Part shown: positions 56,132 through 64,000 of the stretch, one piece after another
Numbering within the stretch: the first letter of the stretch is position 1
Layout of the letters: each line of letters begins with the position of its first letter
Source: Azorinus chamasolen
Lineage: Eukaryota > Mollusca > Bivalvia > Cardiida > Solecurtidae
Length of the DNA stretch: 64,000 bases
NCBI GenBank assembly: GCA_963576725.1
Contig: OY755251.1
Span: forward strand, 35,987,302 to 36,051,301
Reading direction: 5' to 3'
Position numbers and translations under genes: made by a program
Notes under the pieces: model-generated
The model's input: the letters and a program-made list of their open reading frames with translations, nothing else
The model's database searches: none
What the model was told of the DNA's origin: nothing

Positions 56132-56536
56132 AAGCTCGTATTCGTTGACTTTGTTTTCAATATGATGATGATTTCCCAAAGGAGATTTATGTAGTAGTTT
56201 TAGATTCGTGTTTGTGACCGTGCTTGTAAACTACTGTCCAACGATGAAAACCAAAAGACTCATAGAAAGCATAATTTGGTGTGTAATTATTCTTACAGTG
56301 CCATGATGGTTATAACAGTGGACGTCCGTGTACGTATTTTTTCCCTATAGAACCTATCTTTGTTCAGAATGCCTCTCAAATAAATATAGATATTCTTCTA
56401 TTTCAGTCATTCACCATTCATGATTATGTTAGCAGTTGTGTCTATTGAAGGGTTGACTATTGCATTTGGCCTCACCATCTTATAAAGGATAAACTTATTA
56501 AATTAGTAGAAAAAAACCTTTGCCAGAGAAAACAAA

Positions 56537-57502
56537 ATGTTCATTGCTTGTAATGTTCAACGTTCATTCTTTTCGAATTCAGAAGTTGAACATTACACAA
56601 TGTGGACTTGCCTTGATGTTTGTAGATCTCTTACCTTTCTTTTAGATAATATATTTGTGCGTTATGGGGATACCATATATCGTCAAGTTGTTGGTATACC
56701 CATGGGCACAAATTGTGCCCCTCTTGTTGCAGATTTGTTTTTGTATTGCTACGAGAGGGATTTTATGCTTAGCTTAAAACCTGATACACAGACAGATATT
56801 GTTAATGCTTTTAATAAAACTTCAAGGTATTTAGACGATATTTTGAATTTAGATAATCCTTATTTTGATACTATGATTTCTTCAATTTACCCAAGAGAAC
56901 TATCTTTAAACAAAGCTAATCAATCTGACATTAATGCTTCATTTTTAGATTTGAATCTTTCAATTACAAATGATAAAGTTTCGTTCAAAGTATACGATAA
57001 AAGAGAAGATTTTAATTTTAAAATTGTTAATTATCCTTTTCTAGATGGAGATGTGCCACGTTCTACATCTTATGGGGTTTATATTTCTCAACTTATTAGG
57101 TTTGCCCGAGCCTGTTCTTTGCTTGAAGATTTTAACAGACGTACTTTAGTTATAACTGATAAACTTCTTAAGCAAGGTTACAGATATCACAAACTTCGGA
57201 AAACTTTTTCTAAATTTTATTATCGAAATTTACCTCTCATTAGTAAATATAATTGCAATGTACGGACGTTACTGCGGCAAGGCATTTCTCAACCAGAATT
57301 TTATGGGGATGTTATCTACAAACTTAGGAAAATTCGGGGTCATATCCATTTTCATGATTTGTTTATAAAACGCATTAAAACATTTAAAAAGAAAGGTTAT
57401 GATCCTATTATATTGCAACGCACTGCATGTTTGGTTATCGACCCTTTTACAGTCGGTAGCTACGCTTCCCTCTTTGCTTGCGCGATGACAGGCCGAGGGT
57501 AG
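56537..57502 (+). CDS. PLE subfamily B RT fragment (321 aa)
   Basis: The ORF spans GIPMGTNCAPLVADLF, RYLDDI, ASFLDLNL and GISQPEFYGDVIYKLRK and ends FACAMTGRG UAG. A 1-bp gain in an A run near 56512 puts the upstream codons out of frame. It is 5'-truncated and not expected to be active. Confidence 0.88.
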   Translation: MFIACNVQRSFFSNSEVEHYTMWTCLDVCRSLTFLLDNIFVRYGDTIYRQVVGIPMGTNCAPLVADLFLYCYERDFMLSLKPDTQTDIVNAFNKTSRYLDDILNLDNPYFDTMISSIYPRELSLNKANQSDINASFLDLNLSITNDKVSFKVYDKREDFNFKIVNYPFLDGDVPRSTSYGVYISQLIRFARACSLLEDFNRRTLVITDKLLKQGYRYHKLRKTFSKFYYRNLPLISKYNCNVRTLLRQGISQPEFYGDVIYKLRKIRGHIHFHDLFIKRIKTFKKKGYDPIILQRTACLVIDPFTVGSYASLFACAMTGRG

Positions 57503-57565
57503 TACTCTATGATGGTATACTCTTAAACTTGGATACAGGATGAGCTTACCAGACTCATGTATTAC
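57499..57565 (+). promoter_or_regulatory. SECIS-like element, subfamily B (third copy)
   Basis: The sequence and pairing are as at 42516-42582: GTAGTAC/GTATTAC, ATGA core, AAA bulge, TACCAGA. Confidence 0.82.
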
Positions 57566-58073
57566 TTTTTCCCTGTCGTGCCCTTAACGGCTTACCTGCA
57601 GGTGCTCTGACTTCAGCAAAGTCATTGAGTACATATTTGACGGATAGTTATTATGCTATGTTTTACATGTTGTCCTGTGTTCACCGTCGTCTATGTTGTG
57701 GGTAAGTCCAGCGGGGATACCTTTATTTACAATATTTGTAAAGCTAGGGTGACTTTGAGAGAAGTGTGAGGTTAGGACGTCCGTAAACCGGTTTAAACCC
57801 CCAGTGGTGTTTTTGCTACTGACCGTGCCAAGGCGGTACTCTCTTTGTCACCCTTCCTTTTGTTTGCCTTGCGTCTTTGTGCTTGTGATTTTGTTCATGT
57901 GTGGAACGTTTGTCTCTGGTTCTTGTGTGTCTTTTGGTGTTTTCTGTGTTCATTTCGTGTGTGTGCGTTTGGGTGTGTGGTTGTGTGTGTGTGTGTCATG
58001 TTGTCTATCGCTGTTGTGGTGGTGGTTGCGTCTTGTATGTGGCTTTGCCTGCTTGACTTTACTACTTTTCCAT

Positions 58074-58379
58074 TTATCCATGCTGGTCGTTGTTCTCTAA
58101 GCTTAACCCATTCCCTCATATTGACGCCCAACTCACTCACTTATATTGACCCCTCTGTTAAAATCACGATGTGCTCCGTAGGAACAAATGCTCTAATTAT
58201 TTCAATGGTTTTAAAAATACATAGATATACTGTTTCCTTTTCTGTAATAAATGCTCCATTTTCGGTAGGTTTATTCAAACAGGTCGGATCTAAAAATAGC
58301 AGTTGAGTTAATCGAAAGATACTGCGACTCTTTGTTAATTTTGGTCATACAGTTAATGTTGTCAGCAAACTGTAGCTTC
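58074..58379. other. No recognised gene
   Basis: Intronic sequence of the third P450 copy. Confidence 0.35.
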
Positions 58380-58459
58380 TTGAGTGCTGTTCGAGCGGCT
58401 GTTTGTTCTGTATGTGGTGTGGCCTGCATGACTCACACATGTATTTATACTTTTAGCAA
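58380..58459 (+). mobile_element. PLE subfamily A 3' terminus, short
   Basis: It reads TTGTTCTGTATGTGGTGTGG, CCTGCATGACTCA and ends near ATACTTTTA. Confidence 0.8.
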
Positions 58460-58473
58460 GTTGACCTATTACA

Positions 58474-58665
58474 AAATCGAGATGGATGTGTGTTGGCCAC
58501 TTATGGGTTCTTGCGACAATTTCTAGACGGATAGGTTAAAATGAGTCGATGTTGGCAGCAAACTGGATTTAGCATTTTTGCAAAATCGAATCGAGATGGA
58601 TATGTATTGGTCACTTAGGGGTCCTTGCAATAGTTTCTCGAGGGATAAGTTGAAATGAGTCAATG
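58474..58665. repeat. Two-copy tandem repeat, about 105 bp
   Basis: AAATCGAGATGGATGTGTGT..GGATAGGTTAAAATGAGTCG is repeated as AATCGAGATGGATATGTATT..GGATAAGTTGAAATGAGTC. Confidence 0.75.
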
Positions 58666-58777
58666 ACAAGAGTCGTCGTTTTCAATCTCCTCTCCTACAG
58701 TTGTTTTGTATGGAACTAATCGATGTGAGGGTCAGCGATGCATCTGAGTATTTACATTCTGCTGAAGCTTCTTAACA

Positions 58778-59004
58778 GTTACATAAATACGCCTTTTTAT
58801 GCCCTTGCAAACAGCGTAGTCCCAGATCAGACGGCCCCTATAAGAGCCGTCTGGTTGAGGTCTGCACTGTTTGTTTATGGAATAATATAGATTTGATTCT
58901 ACAATGTCTGCTTTGGCAAATACGTCATGTTTCATTAAAGATAATCTAATTAATATGCATGATGTCATTATTTCTTTCATGAATGTTCATGGAGTAAATG
59001 GTTA
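58778..59004. mobile_element. Hairpin MITE of the TTAACCC family
   Basis: Centre GATCAGACGGCCCCTATAAG; it ends TTCATGGAGTAAATGGTTAA. Confidence 0.8.
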
Positions 59005-59247
59005 ATTATTTTCGTCATTGCTTTGAAGTTATAAAAAATGTACTAGATTTCAGTGATGATCCTTCAACTTAGAAAACCAAAGGATACTCAACCTATCCGT
59101 TTTAAAACAGAATATTTCTTATTTGTATTATCGTGAACGAATTCTGTGAATATATGCATAAGGCACTAATTTAATTTTCATGTGCAAGATAAAGATATAC
59201 AAGAATTTATTTCATAAGACCATTAAACTAGTGTGAACTGTCGGTCA

Positions 59248-59485
59248 GATATCGGTCAGTGTTATTCCGCTTTGGCTCTACATTACTAGTCAGTAGACAT
59301 TGGCCGGTGTTCTTCAGCCCTGGGTGAGCACTACTAGTCTGTAGACATTGGTCAGTGTTGTTCAGCCCTGGGTGTACATACTAGTCTGTAGACATTGGTC
59401 AGTGTTCTTCACTCCTTGATGTATACTACTAGTCTGTATACATTGGTCAGTGTTCTTCAATCCTGGGAGTTCACAACTTTGTCTG
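59248..59485. repeat. Minisatellite of about 56-60 bp, four units
   Basis: Units repeat GACATTGGTCAGTGTTCTTC and CTACTAGTCTGTA just upstream of P450 exon 2 of the third copy. Confidence 0.75.
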
Positions 59486-59601
59486 TTTCCATATCAATGT
59501 ACAGTGGACTAAACGTGATAAACCGGACAGGAACGCATACTCTCCTAATTTCATTCCCTTGAAAATAGTAGTTTTCATCTGCCTTTATGTTTATCTTTTA
59601 G

Positions 59602-59812
59602 CTTGGCGGTCATGACCTTAAGGATGACGATAAAAATGTGGATGTGTTCTGGATATTCCAAAAGTGGACTGACTACTTGCTTGCACTGACGTTAATGTAG
59701 TCCTGACATCATTCCAGCGTTGCGTTTCGTACCAGGAAAACTTAGGAGTGCATTTATACAGGCGCAACGGGCGAAAGAAACCATCATAAAACGCTTTTTC
59801 GACGAAAAAAGG
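59602..59812 (+). pseudogene. P450 pseudogene, exon 2 (third copy)
   Basis: The exon starts LGGHDLKDDDKNVDVFW after TTTTAG and ends at GTAAAT, as in the intact gene, but is 211 rather than 213 nt. The 2-bp loss shifts the frame inside DYLLALT, after which the correct reading (IIPALRFVPGKLRSAF) is in another frame. PLE fragments and a subfamily B insertion have expanded the intron before it to 6.6 kb. Confidence 0.88.
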
Positions 59813-59837
59813 GTAAATAAAAAAACTGTTTAGTAAC

Positions 59838-60025
59838 AATTTTATCGGAGAGAGAGAATATAAAGAGAGAGTAAAGGAGATATAGAAAGAGAGAGGGAAA
59901 GACGAACGAGAAAGAAAGAGAATATATATAGAGAGTTGAGGGAGTGGGGATATCGATGGCAGACGCGGAGAGAGGGCGAGAAAGTGAGAGAAACAGACAG
60001 GGGAGAAAAAGAGAAGGAGGAGGGA
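59838..60025. repeat. GA-rich low-complexity tract
   Basis: AGAGAGAG-type sequence immediately downstream of the exon 2 donor. Confidence 0.8.
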
Positions 60026-60219
60026 GGGTATGTGAATAAGTGCGATTTATCATAATATTGGTGACTTTAAACGAAGCGTATCAATGTGTCTTAGAGAAAT
60101 AAAAGGCCATAGACATTGCTATGCATACCTAAATACAGTAGTTAAATATGGTATGTTTACAGTGATTTTATGATGTGTCTAATGAGTAAATCCAACACTG
60201 ACAAAGGATGATTTCGAAA

Positions 60220-60472
60220 TACACGTAGCTTATTTGGAATGACAGATGGTTCTGTGTACCTAATTCTTTACTCTATAAATACACGTAGCTTATATGGAAT
60301 GACAGATGGTTCTGTATACATAATCCTTCACTTAATGAATAGACGTAGCTTTTGTTGGAATGACGGATGGTTCTGCATACCTAACCCTTTACTCAATAGA
60401 TACACGTAGCTTATTTGGAATGACAGATGGTTCTGTATACCTATTCCTTTACTCAATGAATATCGAGTATAT
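60220..60472. repeat. 60-bp minisatellite, four units
   Basis: Units read CACGTAGCTTATTTGGAATG, ACAGATGGTTCTGT and CCTTTACTCAATGAATA. Confidence 0.85.
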
Positions 60473-60580
60473 TGAGACTATATATTGAATATCTTTTTGG
60501 CCTATGTTTGCAAAGGTGTTAAGATAATAAAATAATGATAGGCAATACTATTTTGCTAAACATTTATTTTTTTTCTTCAG

Positions 60581-60719
60581 GCTTCATATAAACCAGGGAA
60601 GATTGATGGACTTGTTGATTTCTTACACGCAGAACAATTAGAGGAACAGAAAAACGGACCGCTTACACTTTTAACTGATGACAAAATCAAGGCGATGATA
60701 TGTGAAACCATATCTGCTG
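60581..60719 (+). pseudogene. P450 pseudogene, exon 3 (third copy)
   Basis: The exon is in frame, ASYKPGKIDGLVDFL through LTDDKIKAMICETISAG, with TTCAG acceptor and GTAATG donor at the homologous places. No exon 4-6 is visible up to 64000. Confidence 0.88.
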
Positions 60720-60721
60720 GT

Positions 60722-61005
60722 AATGTCTTTGTTCGTTTTGTCAATCGTTTGACAGATCCGAGTTCAATGAACCATTCAGCTAAAACGTTATCTCTTTATT
60801 TACATTATGTTCGAAATGATAACCACACTGCTGCCTGTCTCACGAATACCTTTACGGGTACGACGAGTACGACTTATACGACTAGTACGACTTCTCATTC
60901 TATAACTATTACTAGTGTTACATTTATTACAAATTCGCCTGTGATAGCGAGATAACCCAGCCTCAACATCACCATATGAAACATTTTCTCTTTCTTGTTT
61001 TAATC
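60722..61005. other. Intron 3 sequence of the third P450 copy
   Basis: A short ACGAGTACGACTT repeat (60858-60895) is seen; no exon 4. Confidence 0.4.
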
Positions 61006-61007
61006 TC

Positions 61008-61205
61008 TTTTACTCCATGAATATTCCTGTTAGACATAATAACATCATGAATATTAAATATATCATTTTTATAATGGCATATGTACTTTGAAATCATATC
61101 TACAATATTTCGTAAGCAAACAAAGCCGACCATGATCCTAAATAAGCCATCTGATCCGGATCTTCTCTGGTTGTAAAAGGCGTAGACTGACGAGTGATCA
61201 TTCAA
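61008..61205. mobile_element. Hairpin MITE of the TTAACCC family, decayed
   Basis: It opens TTTTACTCCATGAATATTCC; the centre CCGACCATGATCC..GATCCGGATC has lost most of its symmetry. Confidence 0.65.
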
Positions 61206-61221
61206 GTACTTTTTCCATAGG

Positions 61222-61528
61222 TTGCGATGGTCTAGTGGTAACGCGCTTGACTATCAGTCCGGAGGTCCGGGTTCAAATCTCGGTATCTCCCGGAAAGGGA
61301 GAGACGCTTTTCCGTGTCTCCCATCCGCACATCCTCTCCACCCAGGGGTTAAAATGGGTACCTGTGAGGGTCACTGGCCGGTACTGTGTCTGCATGATTG
61401 CGCCATATTTTTGCAGTGCTCAATAGTGTAGGTCAATGACTCAATGACCAGGGGAGTAAATGTACTGTCGGCTGGGTGGTCATTCTGACTGAAAGTAGAT
61501 ATAACTAGGTACTTTACTTTACTTCAAG
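61222..61528 (+). mobile_element. tRNA-derived SINE
   Basis: A box TGGTCTAGTGG and B box GGTTCAAATCT are followed by a body with CCCAGGGGTTAAAATGGGTA, ending in TACTTTACTTTACTT. The form matches bivalve tRNA SINEs. Confidence 0.8.
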
Positions 61529-62145
61529 TTCTGTTTTACAAAATGGTACATCACTTAACACCAGCATATTTGTCAACATTGATTCCATCTCAAGTCATGG
61601 AATTATCACAATATAGTTTACGAAATTCCAGTATTCTCCGAATCCCTTTCTCTCGAACTCAACCCTATGCTGAGTCATTTCTTCCTTCTGTAATAAATAT
61701 GTGGAAATCTTTGCCTCAATATATTAAAAGCTATGGATCCGTAAATAGCTTAGAAATTCGTTCAACAAAAGTAGAACGTCAGAACCACCTTCCTTTTATA
61801 GGTGTGGAAGTCGAAAAAGACAAGTATTACACACCCGCTTGGGAACAAACTGCAGTTCGCTCAACCTTGTGTTGTTCCAGAAAAAACTAGTAGATTCTCC
61901 TCTTTGTCGTTGCGGCAACGTCAAAAGTACTTAACATTATCTACTTTCATGTCCACTGTACAATGAAGTTCGGGTTGAGCTATTAAATAACATCAACCCT
62001 ATTTGTAGACCAGACTCACACGTAATTATGCTATTCGGAGATCCTAGACTGTCAATTGAAATGAATACTCAAATATATTCTGCAGTTCATCAATACATTG
62101 TAAAATCCAAACTGCTCATGTCTGTTGTTTCAAAGATCTAACGGT
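61529..62145 (+). mobile_element. Non-LTR retrotransposon 3' coding fragment
   Basis: The reading is MVHHLTPAYLSTLIPSQV and SFLPSVINMWKSLPQYIKS, then in another frame SPLCRCGNVKSTKHYLLSCP and IMLFGDPRLSIEMNT. The CxC..H..C knuckle and LxGxPxLS tail are typical of the C terminus of some non-LTR elements. Frames are broken at least twice. Confidence 0.75.
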
Positions 62146-62254
62146 AACTTTGTTTCAATGTACTCGTATATTGCCGGTATAACGAGGATGCTATTGTGCC
62201 AAGGTTCACTGTAGTTTAAAACATACAGTAAAAACGGTACTAAAACAATATATG

Positions 62255-62365
62255 TGTGGGTATATAAAGCAGGTGGTAGCTCAATGTAGGTCAAAAGTAA
62301 TGCATACACGTTCTGTAGGGGTAGTTTATCGATAAAGCAATGGCCGCTATGGACATATTTTACTG
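62255..62365. mobile_element. MITE fragment of the CTCTCTATAACGG family
   Basis: AGCAGGTGGTAGCTCAATGT through GCCGCTATGGACATATTTTA. Degraded. Confidence 0.45.
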
Positions 62366-62536
62366 TAGATATGATAACGTTGTTAAACAATATCAACTAA
62401 CTTGTCTATCCTACAACTGGTTGTAAATAGTTTGGATCAAGGTAAAACTCTAAATATGCGAGCTCTCGCTAGAATCAAACCTGTCAGTCAGACAATGCGA
62501 TCGCTCTCTTCGTGAGAAAAGAGATAGGGATACTTT

Positions 62537-62691
62537 TTAACCCATTTGCTCCCACGATCCCTTATATGGGATGTTTGCTGATAGGAATTTCAATATAAAA
62601 TAAAACGAAATTGAAAATTTAGACCAGACATCCCTTAGATAAAAATCCAATATATAAGCATGGAAGAATCCATTGGGAGCAAACGAGTTAA
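62537..62691. mobile_element. Small MITE with TTAACCCATTTGCTCCCA ends
   Basis: TTAACCCATTTGCTCCCA is matched in inverse by TGGGAGCAAACGAGTTAA. TTAA at both ends may be the target duplication. Confidence 0.75.
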
Positions 62692-62771
62692 TATGATTAG
62701 ATTAGACCGATATATGCTTCTAGGCAGATGGTAGGTGTTTGCTAAATGTTTAGTGAATACAAATGTATAAA

Positions 62772-63056
62772 AATAACGTCACTACTTCCTATAAATTGAT
62801 GGTTGCCCCATGTCTGTTCTAAAGCAATAACGTCACGTCACTTCTTCCGTATAAATAGATGGTTGCCCCATGATTGATCTAAAGCAATAACGCCACTTCC
62901 ATATCAATTAATTGTTGTCCCATGTCTGAGCTACAGCAATAACGCCACTTCTTCCATATCAATTGATGGTTGCCCCATGTCTGATCGAAAGCAATAACAT
63001 CACTTCTTCCATATTAATTGATGGTTGCCCCCCTGTCTGATCTTTAGAAAGCAATA
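62772..63056. repeat. 55-60-bp minisatellite, five units
   Basis: Units read CACTTCTTCCATATAAATTG, ATGGTTGCCCCATGTCTGAT and CTAAAGCAATAACG with small changes. Confidence 0.85.
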
Positions 63057-63191
63057 TTTACGCTCCAGCATTTTCGAAACTGATAATTGAGTGTCAAACA
63101 ATTGAGATATTGACGAGGCGTCGAGTTGGTCAGGACCAAAGCTATATGGCATGCCAATCCAGTTGTCCCTGGCAATATCCAATGATTTAAG

Positions 63192-63530
63192 GGTGGAACG
63201 ATGGTCTAGCGGTAACGCGCTTGACTACAAAACCCGGCCCCTCCCGGAAAGTTCAGAGATGCGTTTACGTGTCTCCAACTCCCACATATTCTGAGAAAAA
63301 GTGACTGTGAAGCTTGAAGTGCCCGAAAAGTAATCAATAATCCACATTGACTTGTGACACGGCTTGTCACAGTGAGTCCGAAATAGCATAGCCTGATTGG
63401 AAAAGAGCTGTGTATGTGCGATAAGTTTACTATATACAATATACTTATTTTTGAGCCGGCGTCAGACGTTTGATCAGTTTATATAGCACTGTATACAGAG
63501 GAACTTGTATAATGCGGCCATTCATTCATT
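63192..63530 (+). mobile_element. tRNA-derived SINE, second type
   Basis: A box TGGTCTAGCGG and GTAACGCGCTTGACTA as at 61222, but the anticodon and B-box region is deleted. It ends in (CATT)n near 63525. Confidence 0.7.
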
Positions 63531-63534
63531 CAAA

Positions 63535-63717
63535 ACAAAACCTTTTAAAAGCAGATGGTCGCTTCATGCCGGGCAAATTTAATGCAGAAATCGCCTATAG
63601 GAGGTTTCTATGTTACGTTTTACCTGCATTAAACTACCACCTGCCTTAAAGACCCATTATAATACATATTTGTGATGGCCGCTTAGGACAGGTTCGCTTA
63701 GGACAGGTTCTACTGTA
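63535..63717 (-). mobile_element. MITE with ACAGTAGAACCTGTCC ends
   Basis: The right end has GCTTAGGACAGGTT duplicated; the hairpin is TTTAATGCAGAAATCGCCTA..TAGGAGGTTTC. Confidence 0.6.
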
Positions 63718-63818
63718 TATATGTTTATTTGTCGTCCGTTTAGTCATTGTAAATAGCTCTTAGATTTGAAAATATGCGTTATGTCCCTATCGTTAGGACT
63801 ATATTATATCTAATACAG

Positions 63819-64000
63819 TTGAACTTCGATATCTCGAACTCGGATAACTCGAACTTAGGGATAACTCGAACACAAATTTCAGTCCTTCCAAAACTTACAA
63901 TACAGAATTGCTCTAAAATCTATCGCTACAGATATATAAAAACACACGTGAACAGCTTAATACAGGCTAGATCCTACATGAACTTTCAGCATTACTTTAG
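63819..64000 (+). mobile_element. MITE with ACAGTTGAACTTCGATATCT ends, cut by the window end
   Basis: It is homologous to 18307-18530 (minus strand): ATAACTCGAAC repeated, CCTTCCAAAACTTACAATAC, then the start of the hairpin. Confidence 0.75.

Larger units (their letters stand above)
56471..58073 (+). mobile_element. PLE subfamily B, 5'-truncated, in the third P450 copy
   Basis: The copy starts in RT motif A region (CTCACCATCTTATAAAGG) and ends ACTTTTCCAT. It carries the palm-coding ORF, a SECIS-like hairpin on UAG and the palindromic UTR block. It lies in the intron between P450 exons 1 and 2 of the third copy. Confidence 0.9.

Noticed and set aside
61222..61285. Functional tRNA gene
   Set aside because: A and B boxes are good but the acceptor and anticodon stems do not close, and a SINE body and tail follow.

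Overview
The window is eukaryotic: AT-rich, gene-poor, intron-bearing and packed with transposable elements. Long-hairpin MITEs, tRNA-type SINEs with a TGGTCTAGTGG A box, AGGTCA minisatellites, CR1/L2-like LINEs, BEL/Pao and many Penelope-like elements (PLEs) together suggest a bivalve mollusc, most likely a clam. The species cannot be fixed from sequence alone. No bacterial genes, rRNA genes, CRISPR arrays or convincing functional tRNA genes are present. Host genes: the only gene that looks intact is a six-exon cytochrome P450 of the CYP2 clan on the minus strand (26198 down to 15315). Its exon phases close exactly to a 510-residue protein. Broken relatives surround it: an orphan last exon head-to-head with it (27012-27257), the last two exons of a second copy (31712-31842, 34306-34537), and the first three exons of a third (52452-53005, 59602-59812, 60581-60719). 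This is a P450 cluster that has been duplicated and then shredded by transposons. Duplicated flanks (1-177 with 34938-35146; 6850-7930 with 50345-51560) record the same history. Mobile DNA: the dominant element is a PLE with an N-terminal GIY-YIG endonuclease placed ahead of the reverse transcriptase, the permuted order of the Naiad clade. The nearly complete copy is 35147-39062 (subfamily A). A second subfamily, B, appears as 5'-truncated copies at 41204-43106, 46503-49379 and 56471-58073. More than a dozen short fragments, mostly 3' ends, are scattered elsewhere. Subfamily B has split a BEL/Pao element (43651 to about 40395, minus strand), and A and B fragments are nested in each other. Main discovery: the Naiad element looks like a selenoprotein-coding retrotransposon. 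In-frame UGA codons occupy cysteine positions at the first Cys of the endonuclease zinc finger (35805-35807), the first Cys of the CxC linker (36670-36672) and an RT finger position (37084-37086). The same UGA sites recur in degraded copies (2117-2119, 2508-2510, 1065-1067, 46719-46721). The ORF always ends in UAG. Directly on that UAG sits a SECIS-like stem-loop (38553-38617 and seven other copies plus one degenerate), with an AUGA/GA core, an AAA bulge and compensatory base changes in helix I, helix II and the apical stem. Clam Naiads with selenocysteine have been reported (Craig et al. 2021, recalled from memory), so the principle is known; the SECIS abutting the stop codon and its covariation are read here directly. 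Layout: 1-3100 PLE fragments; 3100-4745 LINE; 6048-9060 PLE fragments and a duplicated flank; 9700-14000 minisatellites; 14000-26200 the P450 gene with MITEs in its introns; 27000-34540 P450 remnants, LINEs, a Tc1 relic and an AGGTCA repeat; 34938-49400 the PLE/BEL nest; 50240-61000 the broken third P450 copy with PLE insertions; 61000-64000 SINEs, a LINE and MITEs.
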